A stretch of 64,000 nt of DNA from Paracoccaceae bacterium (lineage in GTDB: Bacteria; Pseudomonadota; Alphaproteobacteria; Rhodobacterales; Rhodobacteraceae), in NCBI GenBank assembly GCA_024639125.1, contig JAHEJA010000030.1:1-64000 (forward strand), read 5' to 3'. The translations under genes were made by a program, and so were the position numbers. Shown here piece by piece: positions 26,462-34,071 of the stretch. Every line of letters begins with the position of its first letter. Positions within the stretch are counted from its first letter, which is position 1. The notes under the pieces were generated by a model, which searched no databases, was not told the DNA's origin, and saw only the letters and a list, made by a program, of their open reading frames with translations.

Positions 26462-27751
26462 TTATTGCGCCGTATCAAGCGCTTGTTTCAAATCAGCGAT
26501 CAAATCGTTTGCATCTTCGATCCCGATAGAAATACGGACTACATTTGGTCCTGCACCCGCTGCGACCTGTTGTTCGGTTGTAAGCTGCCGGTGCGTGGTT
26601 GATGCAGAATGGATCACCAAAGACCGTGCATCGCCCAAGTTCGCAACATGGCTAAAGATTTCCAAGTTATCGACGAATTTCACACATGAATCGTATCCGC
26701 CTTTTAGGGCAACTGTGAACAGTCCACCGGCACCCTTGGGGCAAATCTTGGACACAAGATGGTTATAAGGCGAGCTTTCCAATCCTGCATAGGTCACATA
26801 ATCCACAGCGGGATGCGTTTCCAACCATTTTGAAATTGTCATTGCATTGGCGACATGACGTTCCATCCGCAACGAAAGTGTTTCAACGCCCATCAATGTG
26901 TAATGTGCCGCTTGTGGGTTCATTGTCATGCCCAAGTCGCGCAAACCGATAGCGATCCCGTGGAACGTAAAGGCCAATGGACCAAAGGTTTCATGGAATC
27001 TTAGGCCGTGGTAGGCAGGCTCTGGGTCAGATAGGCTTGGGAATTTGCCAGAGGCAGTCCAGTCAAAGTTACCGCTGTCTACAACGCAGCCGCCCGTAAC
27101 GGTGCCATTACCGGTTAGATATTTTGTGGTGGAATGCACAACCAGCGTCGCGCCGTGTTCAATTGGACGACAGAGGTACGGGGTTGCCGTTGTGTTATCA
27201 ACGATCAATGGAATTTGCGCTTCGTTTGCGATTGCAGCGACGGCGTCAAGGTCGGTGATGTGACCACCCGGGTTTGCGATGGCTTCGCAAAATACCGCGC
27301 GCGTGTCGTCGTTGATTGCAGCTTTCACAGCGTCCATATCGTCGAAATCTACAAATGTTGCAGACCATCCGAACCGCTTGATGGTTTGGCTGAATTGCGT
27401 AATTGTTCCGCCATAAAGCCGCGAAGATGCAACAATATTTTTACCCGGTGACATCAGCGGAAAGAGCGCCATCAATTGTGCCGCGTGACCAGAGGAACAA
27501 CAGACCGCTCCGACACCGCCTTCTAGTGTTGCAATACGCTCTTGAAGAGCGGCGACGGTTGGGTTTGTCAGACGGGAATAAATATACCCAACTTCTTGAA
27601 GATTGAACAAAGCCGCTGCGTGATCTGCATCACGGAAAACATATGCTGTGGTTTGATAAATGGGAACCTGACGTGCCCCTGTTGCAGGATCAGGGCGCGC
27701 GCCTGCGTGCACCTGCAATGTATCAAACCCGTATGATGGACCTTTAGTCAT
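26462..27751 (-). CDS. metY: O-acetylhomoserine sulfhydrylase
   Basis: A PLP enzyme of 429 residues in the Cys/Met metabolism family that makes homocysteine from O-acetylhomoserine and sulfide. The N-terminal FDTLQVHAGARPDPATGARQ is the MetY form, IVDNTTATPYLCRPIEHG leads to the PLP Lys in HSTTKYLTGNG, and ARSLVIHSASTTHRQL is the C-terminal signature. CGGAG lies about 10 bases ahead of the ATG. A 7-base hairpin sits in the leader. Together with metF/metR this window holds two methionine loci about 20 kb apart. Confidence 0.95.
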   Translation of the reverse strand: MTKGPSYGFDTLQVHAGARPDPATGARQVPIYQTTAYVFRDADHAAALFNLQEVGYIYSRLTNPTVAALQERIATLEGGVGAVCCSSGHAAQLMALFPLMSPGKNIVASSRLYGGTITQFSQTIKRFGWSATFVDFDDMDAVKAAINDDTRAVFCEAIANPGGHITDLDAVAAIANEAQIPLIVDNTTATPYLCRPIEHGATLVVHSTTKYLTGNGTVTGGCVVDSGNFDWTASGKFPSLSDPEPAYHGLRFHETFGPLAFTFHGIAIGLRDLGMTMNPQAAHYTLMGVETLSLRMERHVANAMTISKWLETHPAVDYVTYAGLESSPYNHLVSKICPKGAGGLFTVALKGGYDSCVKFVDNLEIFSHVANLGDARSLVIHSASTTHRQLTTEQQVAAGAGPNVVRISIGIEDANDLIADLKQALDTAQ

Positions 27752-27769
27752 TTTTTGAACTCCGTAAAA

Positions 27770-27795
27770 TGCTTTGGGTTAGGTTAAGCAAAGCA
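27770..27795 (-). promoter_or_regulatory. Hairpin in the metY leader
   Basis: On the minus strand TGCTTTG and CAAAGCA (27789-27795 and 27770-27776) form a perfect 7-base stem around a loop containing AACCTAACC, 18 bases before the ATG and just ahead of the CGGAG ribosome site. The placement suggests translational control; it does not clearly match the SAM-II or SAM-V consensus. Confidence 0.35.
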
Positions 27796-27844
27796 AGGAA
27801 CAGAGTACAAGCAAAAGCCGCGACAATCTGTCAGAAAGTCGGAC

Positions 27845-28834
27845 TTAGCGCATCCAGAAGCCTTGGGATTTGATTTTATTGCGGATTGCGCGTTCTTTTG
27901 TTGGCAAGTTGTCCTGATCAAACAAGGCGCGAACCTTTTGACCGCGCCCCTGATAAATCATGCGCTTGATCGGATCGTATTCTTTGAGCACCTTTTTCAC
28001 TTTGTTGTGTTCGGTGACCTCTTCTAGCGTTTGCACGACCTGATCCGATTCTTTGGCATAGAGCAGGGGGAGCATACGATAATGACAACTAACAGACCCA
28101 TCAAGATAGCCCGCGGGCAAGGCATCGCGCCCGCCACCAAGGCTATGGATTACCAATGGAAGCGCAACTTGATCTAACCATGGATCAAGGGTTTGACATT
28201 CGATAGCCTTGGGACCATTGAATTTGATTTCTTTGGCATATTCCAAGAAGCGATCGCCAAATAGCTTGGGGCATTTGTAATAGAAAAAGCCAGCGTTGAA
28301 ATAAGAATAGCGGCGCCAGTATTCGTCAGGTTGTGACAGGTCGAGCGAGCTTTGAAAATCTAGGCCAAATTGATCATAAAGCGATTTCCAGGTTTCCGTG
28401 TACCCTGGCCCATATAATTCGATCTCGGGCCAGGTGCCTTCGACCTTAAGGGATGCACATGGGCGGTCAAAATCAAAAGGCACTGATTCGACGTCATCCA
28501 GAATTAAAGTGTCAGAATCAAAAAAAACAAAAGGCTCGCCTTTGGGCAACGCGCTGAGGCATTCGATTTTATTGCCATAGGGATAAGCTTCCCCAAAGAC
28601 AGCGCTTTCGAATTGGATGATTTCGCCGCCAAATTCTTGGATTAGCGCGCGCACGGCCTGATTGTTCATGGCAGGATCGCGCGACCACTGTGGCCCTTGG
28701 GTGGGTTCGGCGATGAACACTTTGCCAGAAAAGTTCGGGGTTTTGGCGCGCAACGAAACTAAAAACAAAGCCGCTTCGTATTGTAGACGTCCAGATTGAC
28801 CAACAATTACAATGTTAAAAGGTGGTTTCGACAT
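27845..28834 (-). CDS. Glycosyltransferase-like protein of GT-A type
   Basis: A 329-residue protein with an N-terminal nucleotide-binding-like segment (FNIVIVGQSGRLQYEAALFLVSL) and FVFFDSDTLILDD near residue 110. This is a DxD-type motif, as in GT-A glycosyltransferases that bind UDP-sugars through a metal. Later, YFNAGFFYYKCP and DPWLDQVALPLVI resemble GT8-like proteins. The start at 28834 is favoured by GGGGG a few bases upstream. It lies just downstream of tRNA-Tyr and is followed by metY after 93 bases. Acceptor and sugar are unknown. Confidence 0.6.
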   Translation of the reverse strand: MSKPPFNIVIVGQSGRLQYEAALFLVSLRAKTPNFSGKVFIAEPTQGPQWSRDPAMNNQAVRALIQEFGGEIIQFESAVFGEAYPYGNKIECLSALPKGEPFVFFDSDTLILDDVESVPFDFDRPCASLKVEGTWPEIELYGPGYTETWKSLYDQFGLDFQSSLDLSQPDEYWRRYSYFNAGFFYYKCPKLFGDRFLEYAKEIKFNGPKAIECQTLDPWLDQVALPLVIHSLGGGRDALPAGYLDGSVSCHYRMLPLLYAKESDQVVQTLEEVTEHNKVKKVLKEYDPIKRMIYQGRGQKVRALFDQDNLPTKERAIRNKIKSQGFWMR

Positions 28835-28943
28835 GATGCCCCCAATGAAATTCAAATTTGTGCTAGCGAATTTCCAATAAAAAGGAAAGCAAGCGCATGC
28901 ACGCTACAGCGGAAATGTGCTATAATTATGTCGTATTGGAAAG

Positions 28944-29027
28944 TGGTGGGCGACCCTGGAATCGAACCAGGCGTGCGTCTCCGCGAGGGAGTTACAGTCC
29001 CCTGCCACACCTTGCGGCCTGTCGCCC
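28944..29027 (-). tRNA. tRNA-Tyr (anticodon GTA)
   Basis: Read on the minus strand, the acceptor GGGCGAC (29027-29021) pairs with GTCGCCC (28954-28948), with discriminator A and an encoded CCA (28946-28944). The anticodon loop CTGTAAC sits in a GGGGA/TCCCT stem, and a long variable arm (type II tRNA) precedes the T-arm CCTGG-TTCGATT-CCAGG. It is 84 bases long with CCA. Confidence 0.96.
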
Positions 29028-29157
29028 ACTTTCCTGCATCAGCAGAACGTGTGGCGTGATTACCTATCTCAAAAAGCATCGTCAACAGGAAAATCCCTTG
29101 AAATTGCATATGTCTTTGTCGCACAAGGCAGAACGCATGCGAAAAAGGTATAAAAAC

Positions 29158-29937
29158 ATGAAAAAACCAAAGTGGGTCGTCGAAAAAGAACAATCAAAAC
29201 GTGCAGCTGCGGCGGAAACGGTTTGGCTTTTTGGTATTCATGCGGTCCGGGATGCGCTTTTGAACCCGAAAAGAGACCGACTTCGGTTGGTTTTGACCAA
29301 AAATGCCTATGACAAATTAGCGGATGCGGTTGCTGAGTCGGGGATGGAGCCTGAAATTGAGGATCCACGTAAATTCAGTGTGCCAATTGATTCTGGGTCC
29401 GTTCATCAGGGGGCCGCACTTGAGGTGAAGCCGTTGAACTGGGGTGGCTTGCAAGATCACGCATTTGCCGCCGAGGGCATGCCGCCACGGCTGTTGCTTT
29501 TGGATCAGGTGACAGACCCACACAATGTCGGTGCCATTTTGCGCAGTGCCGAAGTATTTGGCGCACAGGCGGTCATCGGGACACAGCGCCATAGCGCGCC
29601 CGAAACAGGCGCCTTGGCGAAAACGGCAAGTGGCGCGCTAGAGCGTCAGCCCTATTTGCGGCTGCGTAATTTGGCGGACACAATTGTTGAACTTCAGAAC
29701 GCCGGGTATTTGGTTCTGGGGCTGGACGGCGAGGCCGAGGTGACCATTGATCAAGCTGTCGAAGGCAAACGGGATCGCGCCATTGCGCTTGTGCTTGGCG
29801 CAGAAGGACCGGGCTTGCGTCACAAAACCAAAGAAACAGTGGATCAGCTGGTCCGCATTGATTTTGCCCGTGATTTTGGGTCGCTCAATGTGTCCAATGC
29901 TGCAGCTGTTGCTCTTTATGCGACCTTGCCGCGCTAA
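29158..29937 (+). CDS. rlmB: 23S rRNA (guanosine-2'-O-) methyltransferase, RlmB/TrmH family
   Basis: A SPOUT methyltransferase of 259 residues. The N-terminal substrate-binding domain (VWLFGIHAVRDALLNPKRD) is followed by the SpoU fold: LLLLDQVTDPHNVGAILRSAEVFG (motif 1), ALVLGAEGPGLRHKT (motif 2) and SLNVSNAAAVALY (motif 3, knotted AdoMet site). The start at 29158 follows AAAAAGGT; 29137 is an alternative in-frame ATG. The upstream reading frame runs through the tRNA-Tyr gene and is not coding. RlmB methylates G2251 of 23S rRNA in E. coli. Confidence 0.93.
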   Translation: MKKPKWVVEKEQSKRAAAAETVWLFGIHAVRDALLNPKRDRLRLVLTKNAYDKLADAVAESGMEPEIEDPRKFSVPIDSGSVHQGAALEVKPLNWGGLQDHAFAAEGMPPRLLLLDQVTDPHNVGAILRSAEVFGAQAVIGTQRHSAPETGALAKTASGALERQPYLRLRNLADTIVELQNAGYLVLGLDGEAEVTIDQAVEGKRDRAIALVLGAEGPGLRHKTKETVDQLVRIDFARDFGSLNVSNAAAVALYATLPR

Positions 29938-30704
29938 TCATTGAGAGAGCGAACAAAGCGGCCTTTGGTAAGCCAACTAAGCCCAAAGGCCGTCAATGCG
30001 ATGGTTTCAAGCCAGAATGTTGCGCGCAGTTTTACCCATAGATGGGATGTTGGAAACCAGATGAGATGCGCCAAAATGAAAGTCATGCTGATCAGAACCA
30101 AAACACCACTGATAAGGTAGATGCGGTTCCTAATCGGTTTGCCGACGCCTGATGTTGGTGTGTGACGTCGAAATGCGATCAATGGGAAATACCCTAGTAG
30201 CACGATTGATATGCCAGCGGCCCAAAAATGCAGATAGGTTAAAACGGGGTGGTGTATGCCCCATGTGGACCAAATGCTAAAGGTTGCCTCTTGTAATTCT
30301 AGCGATGCATTGATCGGATAGTCTTGGCTGCCTGAAAGTGTCGCCCAAACAAGTGCTGGCGTATCATCATAAAGACACCCTGACCCATCGGTCGGGAATA
30401 GCAAAACCACAATAAGATTTAATCCAGCCAATCGTGCGATGAATAAGTCCCGTTTTGATGTTTCCGCTGGTGAAGGGGCTGTAAAAAACAATAGTAAAAT
30501 TGCAATTGTACTGAGCGCTCCGTTAAAAATTGGGCCGCTGAGCCGCCCATAGGCGTAGTGGCTTAGTGACGAATAATAGCAGGTCTGTCCAAAAATGCTG
30601 AGCGCAATGACGACACATGGAAGGGACAAGGCCAAATATCCAACCGTTAAATGCACACGGCGTTCTGAAATGGCAAAGGGATAAGAAACAGAAGAAAATG
30701 ACAT
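29934..30704 (-). CDS. Multi-pass membrane protein of unknown function
   Basis: A 256-residue protein with about seven hydrophobic helices (LTVGYLALSLPCVVIALSIFG, NGALSTIAILLLFF, LNLIVVLLFPTD, FWAAGISIVLLGYFPLIAF, ISGVLVLISMTFILAHLIWF and a last one near the C-terminus). A pattern of DGSGCLYDDTPA lies in a loop and the first helix is followed by CYYSSLSHYAYGRLSG. It has the look of DUF998-like proteins but is not recognised with confidence. The start at 30704 is chosen because the frame becomes hydrophobic there; the open frame to 30839 would add polar, unrelated sequence. Its end overlaps the rlmB stop by four bases. Confidence 0.7.
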   Translation of the reverse strand: MSFSSVSYPFAISERRVHLTVGYLALSLPCVVIALSIFGQTCYYSSLSHYAYGRLSGPIFNGALSTIAILLLFFTAPSPAETSKRDLFIARLAGLNLIVVLLFPTDGSGCLYDDTPALVWATLSGSQDYPINASLELQEATFSIWSTWGIHHPVLTYLHFWAAGISIVLLGYFPLIAFRRHTPTSGVGKPIRNRIYLISGVLVLISMTFILAHLIWFPTSHLWVKLRATFWLETIALTAFGLSWLTKGRFVRSLND

Positions 30705-30822
30705 TGTGGGCCTCTTTTGATCCAAGATTGTTCCCAAGCCCTTAGGTTTGTTGAATGCAACGTGCGCAGGTCTCTTGTTATTTTCGTTTTGAATTCCAAT
30801 ATAAATCGGGAAAGGATCAGCT

Positions 30823-31140
30823 ATGCCGCACGGAACCAAAATTGCAACCTGTTGTTATTGCGGAACGCGTGCTGCGTTGACGTTACAAGGAAAAGTAAGA
30901 CATGAACTTGCCTGTTCGTCCTGTGGCGCACCGCTACATGAATTAAAGCAAATTCCGGTGTCTCAGCTGAATTCGGCAAAACGATCCAAACCAACGACGG
31001 TTAAATCGCCTTCGCAACATTCTTGGAACGCAAAGTCCCAAAAGCGAGATGAAAAACAGTATTCGTCCAAAAAGAAGAAAAAGAAGAAATCAGTTTTTTG
31101 GGAATTTGCCAAAGATGTGATCGAAGAAATCTTTGATTGA
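30823..31140 (+). CDS. Small zinc-ribbon protein with a poly-lysine tail
   Basis: A 105-residue protein. Two CxxC pairs (CCYCGTRAALT and ACSSCGAPLHE) in the first 45 residues form a zinc-ribbon-like fold. A disordered Ser/Lys linker leads to a run of eight or so Lys near residue 88 and an amphipathic end (SVFWEFAKDVIEEIFD). Similar small proteins occur in Roseobacters without known role; nucleic-acid binding is a guess from the charge. GGAAAGGATCAGCT lies before the ATG. It sits 52 bases ahead of the ribH-like gene in the same direction. Confidence 0.75.
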   Translation: MPHGTKIATCCYCGTRAALTLQGKVRHELACSSCGAPLHELKQIPVSQLNSAKRSKPTTVKSPSQHSWNAKSQKRDEKQYSSKKKKKKKSVFWEFAKDVIEEIFD

Positions 31141-31192
31141 TGCTATGAGGGATCGTATGTGCCTTTGACGCTTAATCGGAGTTTTTACGCCA

Positions 31193-31696
31193 ATGACAAT
31201 CGCCTTGGAAATACCCAAATTTGATAAACCGGTTAAGGTTTTGTTAGCTGTCGCGGCGCAGCATTCTGATGTCGTTGTCTCTCTTGTGCAAACTGCAACT
31301 GATTGTTTGGATGATTTGAACGTGGCTTGGGATCGCATTGATGTTCCGTCTGCGTCGGAAATTGCGCCATCTATCGGCATCGCGGAGCGTATGGCCAATT
31401 TTGACGGATATGTTGCCCTTGGGGCTATTCTGGATGACGGTCTTTTGCATTCTGAAACAGAGTTTCGTGATGCGCATCACGCGCTGACGTTATTGGGGTT
31501 ACAGGGTCTATGCGTGGGAAATGGGCTTTTGGCTGTGAACCCAAACGAAAATTATGCGCATAAAGGCAAAGAAGCCGCGCTTGCGGCCTTGCATCTGATC
31601 GCGCTCAGCCGTAAGTGGGGCGCTCAGCGCAAGGGGATTGGCTTTAAGCCGTCCTTTGATGAATATCAAATAGCCAGCGGCGGCACGACAGTATGA
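31193..31696 (+). CDS. Lumazine-synthase-like protein (RibH family) with altered active site
   Basis: A 167-residue RibH-family protein in the usual ribH-nusB position of Rhodobacteraceae (ATGA overlap with nusB). The scaffold is clear: KPVKVLLAVAAQHSD, FDGYVALGA, TLLGLQGLCVGNGLL, ALHLIALSRKWGAQRKGIGF. The catalytic segment of normal RibH (GCVIRGETTHYE-like) reads GAILDDGLLHSETE here. The active-site His is kept (H86), but the GET/GAT phosphate-binding residues are replaced, and the AFEIP block reads ASEIA. It may have lost lumazine synthesis and gained another role, or may work poorly. The rest of the rib operon is not adjacent. Confidence 0.8.
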   Translation: MTIALEIPKFDKPVKVLLAVAAQHSDVVVSLVQTATDCLDDLNVAWDRIDVPSASEIAPSIGIAERMANFDGYVALGAILDDGLLHSETEFRDAHHALTLLGLQGLCVGNGLLAVNPNENYAHKGKEAALAALHLIALSRKWGAQRKGIGFKPSFDEYQIASGGTTV

Positions 31697-32172
31697 CTCA
31701 GAACAGCAATCTTTCTGGAAATCAAATTCGCAAGATGAAATCGGCCAGCCGTTTGTATGCAGTGCAGGCATTGTTTCAGATGGAACATAGCAGCCAGACA
31801 ACTGATTTGGTCATTCGCGAATTTCTGGATTTCCGCTTTGGCGAAGTCTACGAAGAAGGCGCGATGATGGATGGTGACATGCATCATTTCCGCAAAGTTG
31901 TCGAAGATGCCGTGAACCACCAAGCCGCGATTGATCAGCTCACGGACCGTGCCTTGGTTGCCAAATGGCCGCTGGGTCGGATTGATCCCACGTTGCGCGG
32001 CCTTTTTCGCGCAGCAAGTGCCGAGCTATTGCATGGGGATGCCCCTGCCAAAGTTGTGATTTCAGAATATGTTGGCGTTGCGGCTGCCTTCTTTCCGGAT
32101 GGTAAAGAAAGCAAATTTGTGAACGCTGTGCTTGATCATATGGCACATGAGGTCAAACCAGAGGATTTTTGA
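31693..32172 (+). CDS. nusB: Transcription antitermination protein NusB
   Basis: A 159-residue all-helical RNA-binding protein of the rRNA antitermination complex, binding boxA with S10/NusE. SASRLYAVQALFQMEHS is the standard N-terminus, and ISEYVGVAAAFFPDGKESKFVNAVLD is the conserved C-terminal block (FVNAVLD). The ATG overlaps the stop of the RibH-like gene, so the two are translationally coupled. Confidence 0.95.
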   Translation: MTQNSNLSGNQIRKMKSASRLYAVQALFQMEHSSQTTDLVIREFLDFRFGEVYEEGAMMDGDMHHFRKVVEDAVNHQAAIDQLTDRALVAKWPLGRIDPTLRGLFRAASAELLHGDAPAKVVISEYVGVAAAFFPDGKESKFVNAVLDHMAHEVKPEDF

Positions 32173-32237
32173 TCTCTCTACCAATTGTTCATCAAAGTTG
32201 TCTTTTATGGCAAATGCACTGTGCATCCTTGAGCGGA

Positions 32238-32265
32238 CTGACACAGCAGACATCACACATCAAAT
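32238..32265 (+). promoter_or_regulatory. Promoter-like elements ahead of the nusB-downstream RNA
   Basis: CTGACA (32238-32243) and TCAAAT (32260-32265) are separated by 16 bases, resembling -35 and -10 boxes. A start 5-7 bases downstream falls near the 5' strand of the RNA's closing stem (32268-32275). Confidence 0.4.
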
Positions 32266-32432
32266 AGGTGGCGGGCCCGTAGCGACCGTTTGGTTATCTC
32301 ATTCCCGAGGACCTGTATGTACAGGTGGGCGTCAGGTAACTAAACCAGGGCTTAGACAGAGCCAACTCCCTCGGAATTGCTTAAGGCCACCGGAATGCAA
32401 CCGTATAACGAGAAGAACAGCACCCGCCGCAT
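32266..32432 (+). ncRNA. Structured RNA candidate, possibly 6S RNA
   Basis: A 366-base gap between nusB and mmcB contains a compact structured segment of about 165 bases. Its ends close as GTGGCGGG (32268-32275) with CCCGCCGC (32423-32430). Inside, TTCCCGAGG (32302-32310) pairs with CCTCGGAA (32369-32376). Between them lie hairpins ACCTGT/ACAGGT (32311-32326) and GGCT/AGCC (32349-32363). GTTTGGTTA (32288-32296) can alternatively pair with TAACTAAAC (32337-32345). Length, end-to-end pairing and an autonomous promoter suit 6S RNA. The internal hairpins do not copy the E. coli 6S shape, so the identity is a suggestion. The rest of the gap shows nothing. Confidence 0.5.
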
Positions 32433-32538
32433 TCACACCTAAGCCTGCGGACGATCGAAAACAAGAGCCATTTAGGATCAAATTAGGGGGCATGTGCTAT
32501 TTGCTTGACCCTGTTGGCACGTCTGGCATTTTGGGCTC

Positions 32539-32994
32539 ATGACAGAAAATGAAAATATCAGCATTCTACAACCTGGCCAGCTATTGGCGCGTGGCGTGGC
32601 GCGTTATTTGACATCCTTCAATATGGTCACAATCGAAGAATTTGTTCCGATCAAAGGTAAGCGTGTTGATATTATGGCGCTTGGTCCCAAAGGCGAACTT
32701 TGGGTTGTGGAATGCAAATCAAGCCGTGCAGATTTTATGTCAGACCAGAAATGGGATGGGTACCTAGATTGGTGTGATCGCTATTTTTGGGCCGTGGATC
32801 AAGATTTCCCGACGGATTTGCTTCCTTCGGATACGGGGTTAATCATTGCTGATGCGTATTATGGGGAAATTTTGCGTCCGGCACCCGAGCATAAATTGAA
32901 TGCGGCGCGTCGAAAAGCCGTTATTCAAAAATTCGCAACTGTGGCTGCGCGGCGGCTACACACCATCCGCGATCCATTTTTCCGATCTGCCTAG
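32539..32994 (+). CDS. mmcB: MmcB-family DNA repair protein
   Basis: A 151-residue protein of the MmcB family, a PD-(D/E)xK nuclease-like fold. RGVARYLTSFNMVTIEEFVP, KRVDIMALGPKGELWVVECKSSRADF (D, E-x-K motif) and YLDWCDRYFWAVDQDFP are the conserved blocks. In Caulobacter MmcB is an SOS-induced nuclease needed for mitomycin C resistance. No LexA box was identified by eye in the leader. It is convergent with the small DUF6324 gene, overlapping at the stop codons. Confidence 0.85.
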   Translation: MTENENISILQPGQLLARGVARYLTSFNMVTIEEFVPIKGKRVDIMALGPKGELWVVECKSSRADFMSDQKWDGYLDWCDRYFWAVDQDFPTDLLPSDTGLIIADAYYGEILRPAPEHKLNAARRKAVIQKFATVAARRLHTIRDPFFRSA

Positions 32995-33188
32995 CGCTTC
33001 TTGCTGGACATTGTGCGGGCTGCCTGAATAGCTGCCTGAATTTCTTCGGCGATTTCTTCGGCTTCTTCTGGCTCAAAATCCATTGGGATTTCAAAGCCGT
33101 TGCCGACGATATACAACCGAACCATACCTTGATCGGTTGGCCCAATCTGTAGATTGGCTTCAATATTGGATTCGGTGTTAATGCCCAT
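32991..33188 (-). CDS. Small acidic protein, DUF6324-like
   Basis: A 65-residue protein (MGINTESNIEANLQIGPTDQ at the N-terminus, ending in a helix with EEAEEIAEEIQAAIQAAR). It resembles short proteins found widely in Rhodobacteraceae and tentatively belongs to DUF6324. The start at 33188 is chosen from the compact product; an earlier in-frame ATG at 33248 would add a stretch unlike the rest. Function unknown. Confidence 0.7.
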   Translation of the reverse strand: MGINTESNIEANLQIGPTDQGMVRLYIVGNGFEIPMDFEPEEAEEIAEEIQAAIQAARTMSSKKR

Positions 33189-33337
33189 GTCGTCACTCCA
33201 ACTAATGTTGATAAGCAAGTAAATCGCTGACGCCAGTTTTGCAAGCATTGCTCTGCGCAGAAAAAATCCGATTTCTTCATTTTCCGCGCGGATAAGGGTT
33301 GCAATTACCAGCGCCCAAAGCTAAATCCACCCTCAAT

Positions 33338-33414
33338 GCCGCCTTAGCTCAGTTGGTTAGAGCGCTGGTTTGTGGAACCAGAGGTCCTTGGTTCGAGACC
33401 AAGAGGCGGTACCA
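33338..33414 (+). tRNA. tRNA-His (anticodon GTG)
   Basis: Acceptor GCCGCCT (33338-33344) pairs with AGGCGGT (33404-33410), with discriminator A and encoded CCA to 33414. The anticodon loop reads TTGTGGA in a CTGGT/ACCAG stem; the T-arm is CTTGG-TTCGAGA-CCAAG. The base before position 1 is T rather than the extra G of most tRNA-His genes, and position 73 is A, the known alphaproteobacterial pattern. Confidence 0.96.
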
Positions 33415-33426
33415 TCTTCTCCTAGA

Positions 33427-33900
33427 TTAAAACCACATGCGCTTTAATGGCTGTGTTTTAAGCACGAACTGATGGTAAAGCGCCCCTCCGACATGCAGTG
33501 CTAATGCAATAATCAACCCAGTTTTTAGCAATTCATGCGCGTTTGCTGCGTTTTTATTCATTGCAAACCAAGCAACCGCGCCGCTTATCAGAATGATTAC
33601 CATAAAAGCATAAAGTGCCCAGTGAACACCCTGTGCCAGTTTTTTAAACATCGGTGATTCTTCTGAGGGTAGGGGCGGCGTGCCGTGGGTTTTGCGGACA
33701 CGTAAACGCCAGAGGACAAGCGCCAGTATTAAAAATCCCCCAATGACATGCTGCATCACCAAAGGGTCAAAGCTGTATTCAGTGCCGCGTAGAATGCTCT
33801 TGAACGCATGATTGATCCCATCAGACAGGATGAACTGAAATGCAATCAGTACAGCCATACCCCAATGCAATGATATTTGAAGTTTCGAGTATTTCGTCAT
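33427..33900 (-). CDS. Cytochrome b561
   Basis: A four-helix di-haem membrane protein of 157 residues. Histidines in ISLHWGMAVLIAF, MQHVIGGFLI, QGVHWALYAF and LALHVGGALYHQF supply the haem ligands. These proteins shuttle electrons from quinol to periplasmic partners or superoxide. The ATG at 33900 is preferred (TKYSKLQISLHWG is the usual N-terminus); the open frame to 33954 is less likely. Monocistronic, between tRNA-His and the lepA terminator. Confidence 0.9.
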   Translation of the reverse strand: MTKYSKLQISLHWGMAVLIAFQFILSDGINHAFKSILRGTEYSFDPLVMQHVIGGFLILALVLWRLRVRKTHGTPPLPSEESPMFKKLAQGVHWALYAFMVIILISGAVAWFAMNKNAANAHELLKTGLIIALALHVGGALYHQFVLKTQPLKRMWF

Positions 33901-34036
33901 TTTGTCTTTCCTAGCCAAAACACCACAGGTGCCTTGTATAATTAAGTGTCTCATTTTGAAATTTAAAGTAGTGAGGAAGGTGAAGTATAATATTTTTATG
34001 CTGTATTTGGGGGCTCTGAACTGACAATTTGAACAT

Positions 34037-34068
34037 AAAAAAACCTGCTATGAAAAGCAGGTTTTTTT
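34037..34068. terminator. Terminator after lepA
   Basis: AAAAAAACCTGCT (34037-34049) pairs with AGCAGGTTTTTTT (34056-34068), a perfect 13-base stem with A/T ends, immediately beyond the lepA stop. Confidence 0.88.
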
Positions 34069-34071
34069 CGT

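Noticed and set aside
27752-27844. SAM-II or SAM-V riboswitch ahead of metY
   Set aside because: A hairpin is present but the conserved loop and pseudoknot bases are not evident; kept only as a leader hairpin.
28897-29157. N-terminal extension of rlmB
   Set aside because: The upstream frame runs antisense through tRNA-Tyr; the conserved protein begins after 29158.
32173-32538. SRP RNA, RNase P RNA or tmRNA after nusB
   Set aside because: None of their conserved blocks (GGAAGCAGC for SRP RNA, GAGGAAAGTCC for RNase P RNA, a T-arm and CCA end for tmRNA) is present.
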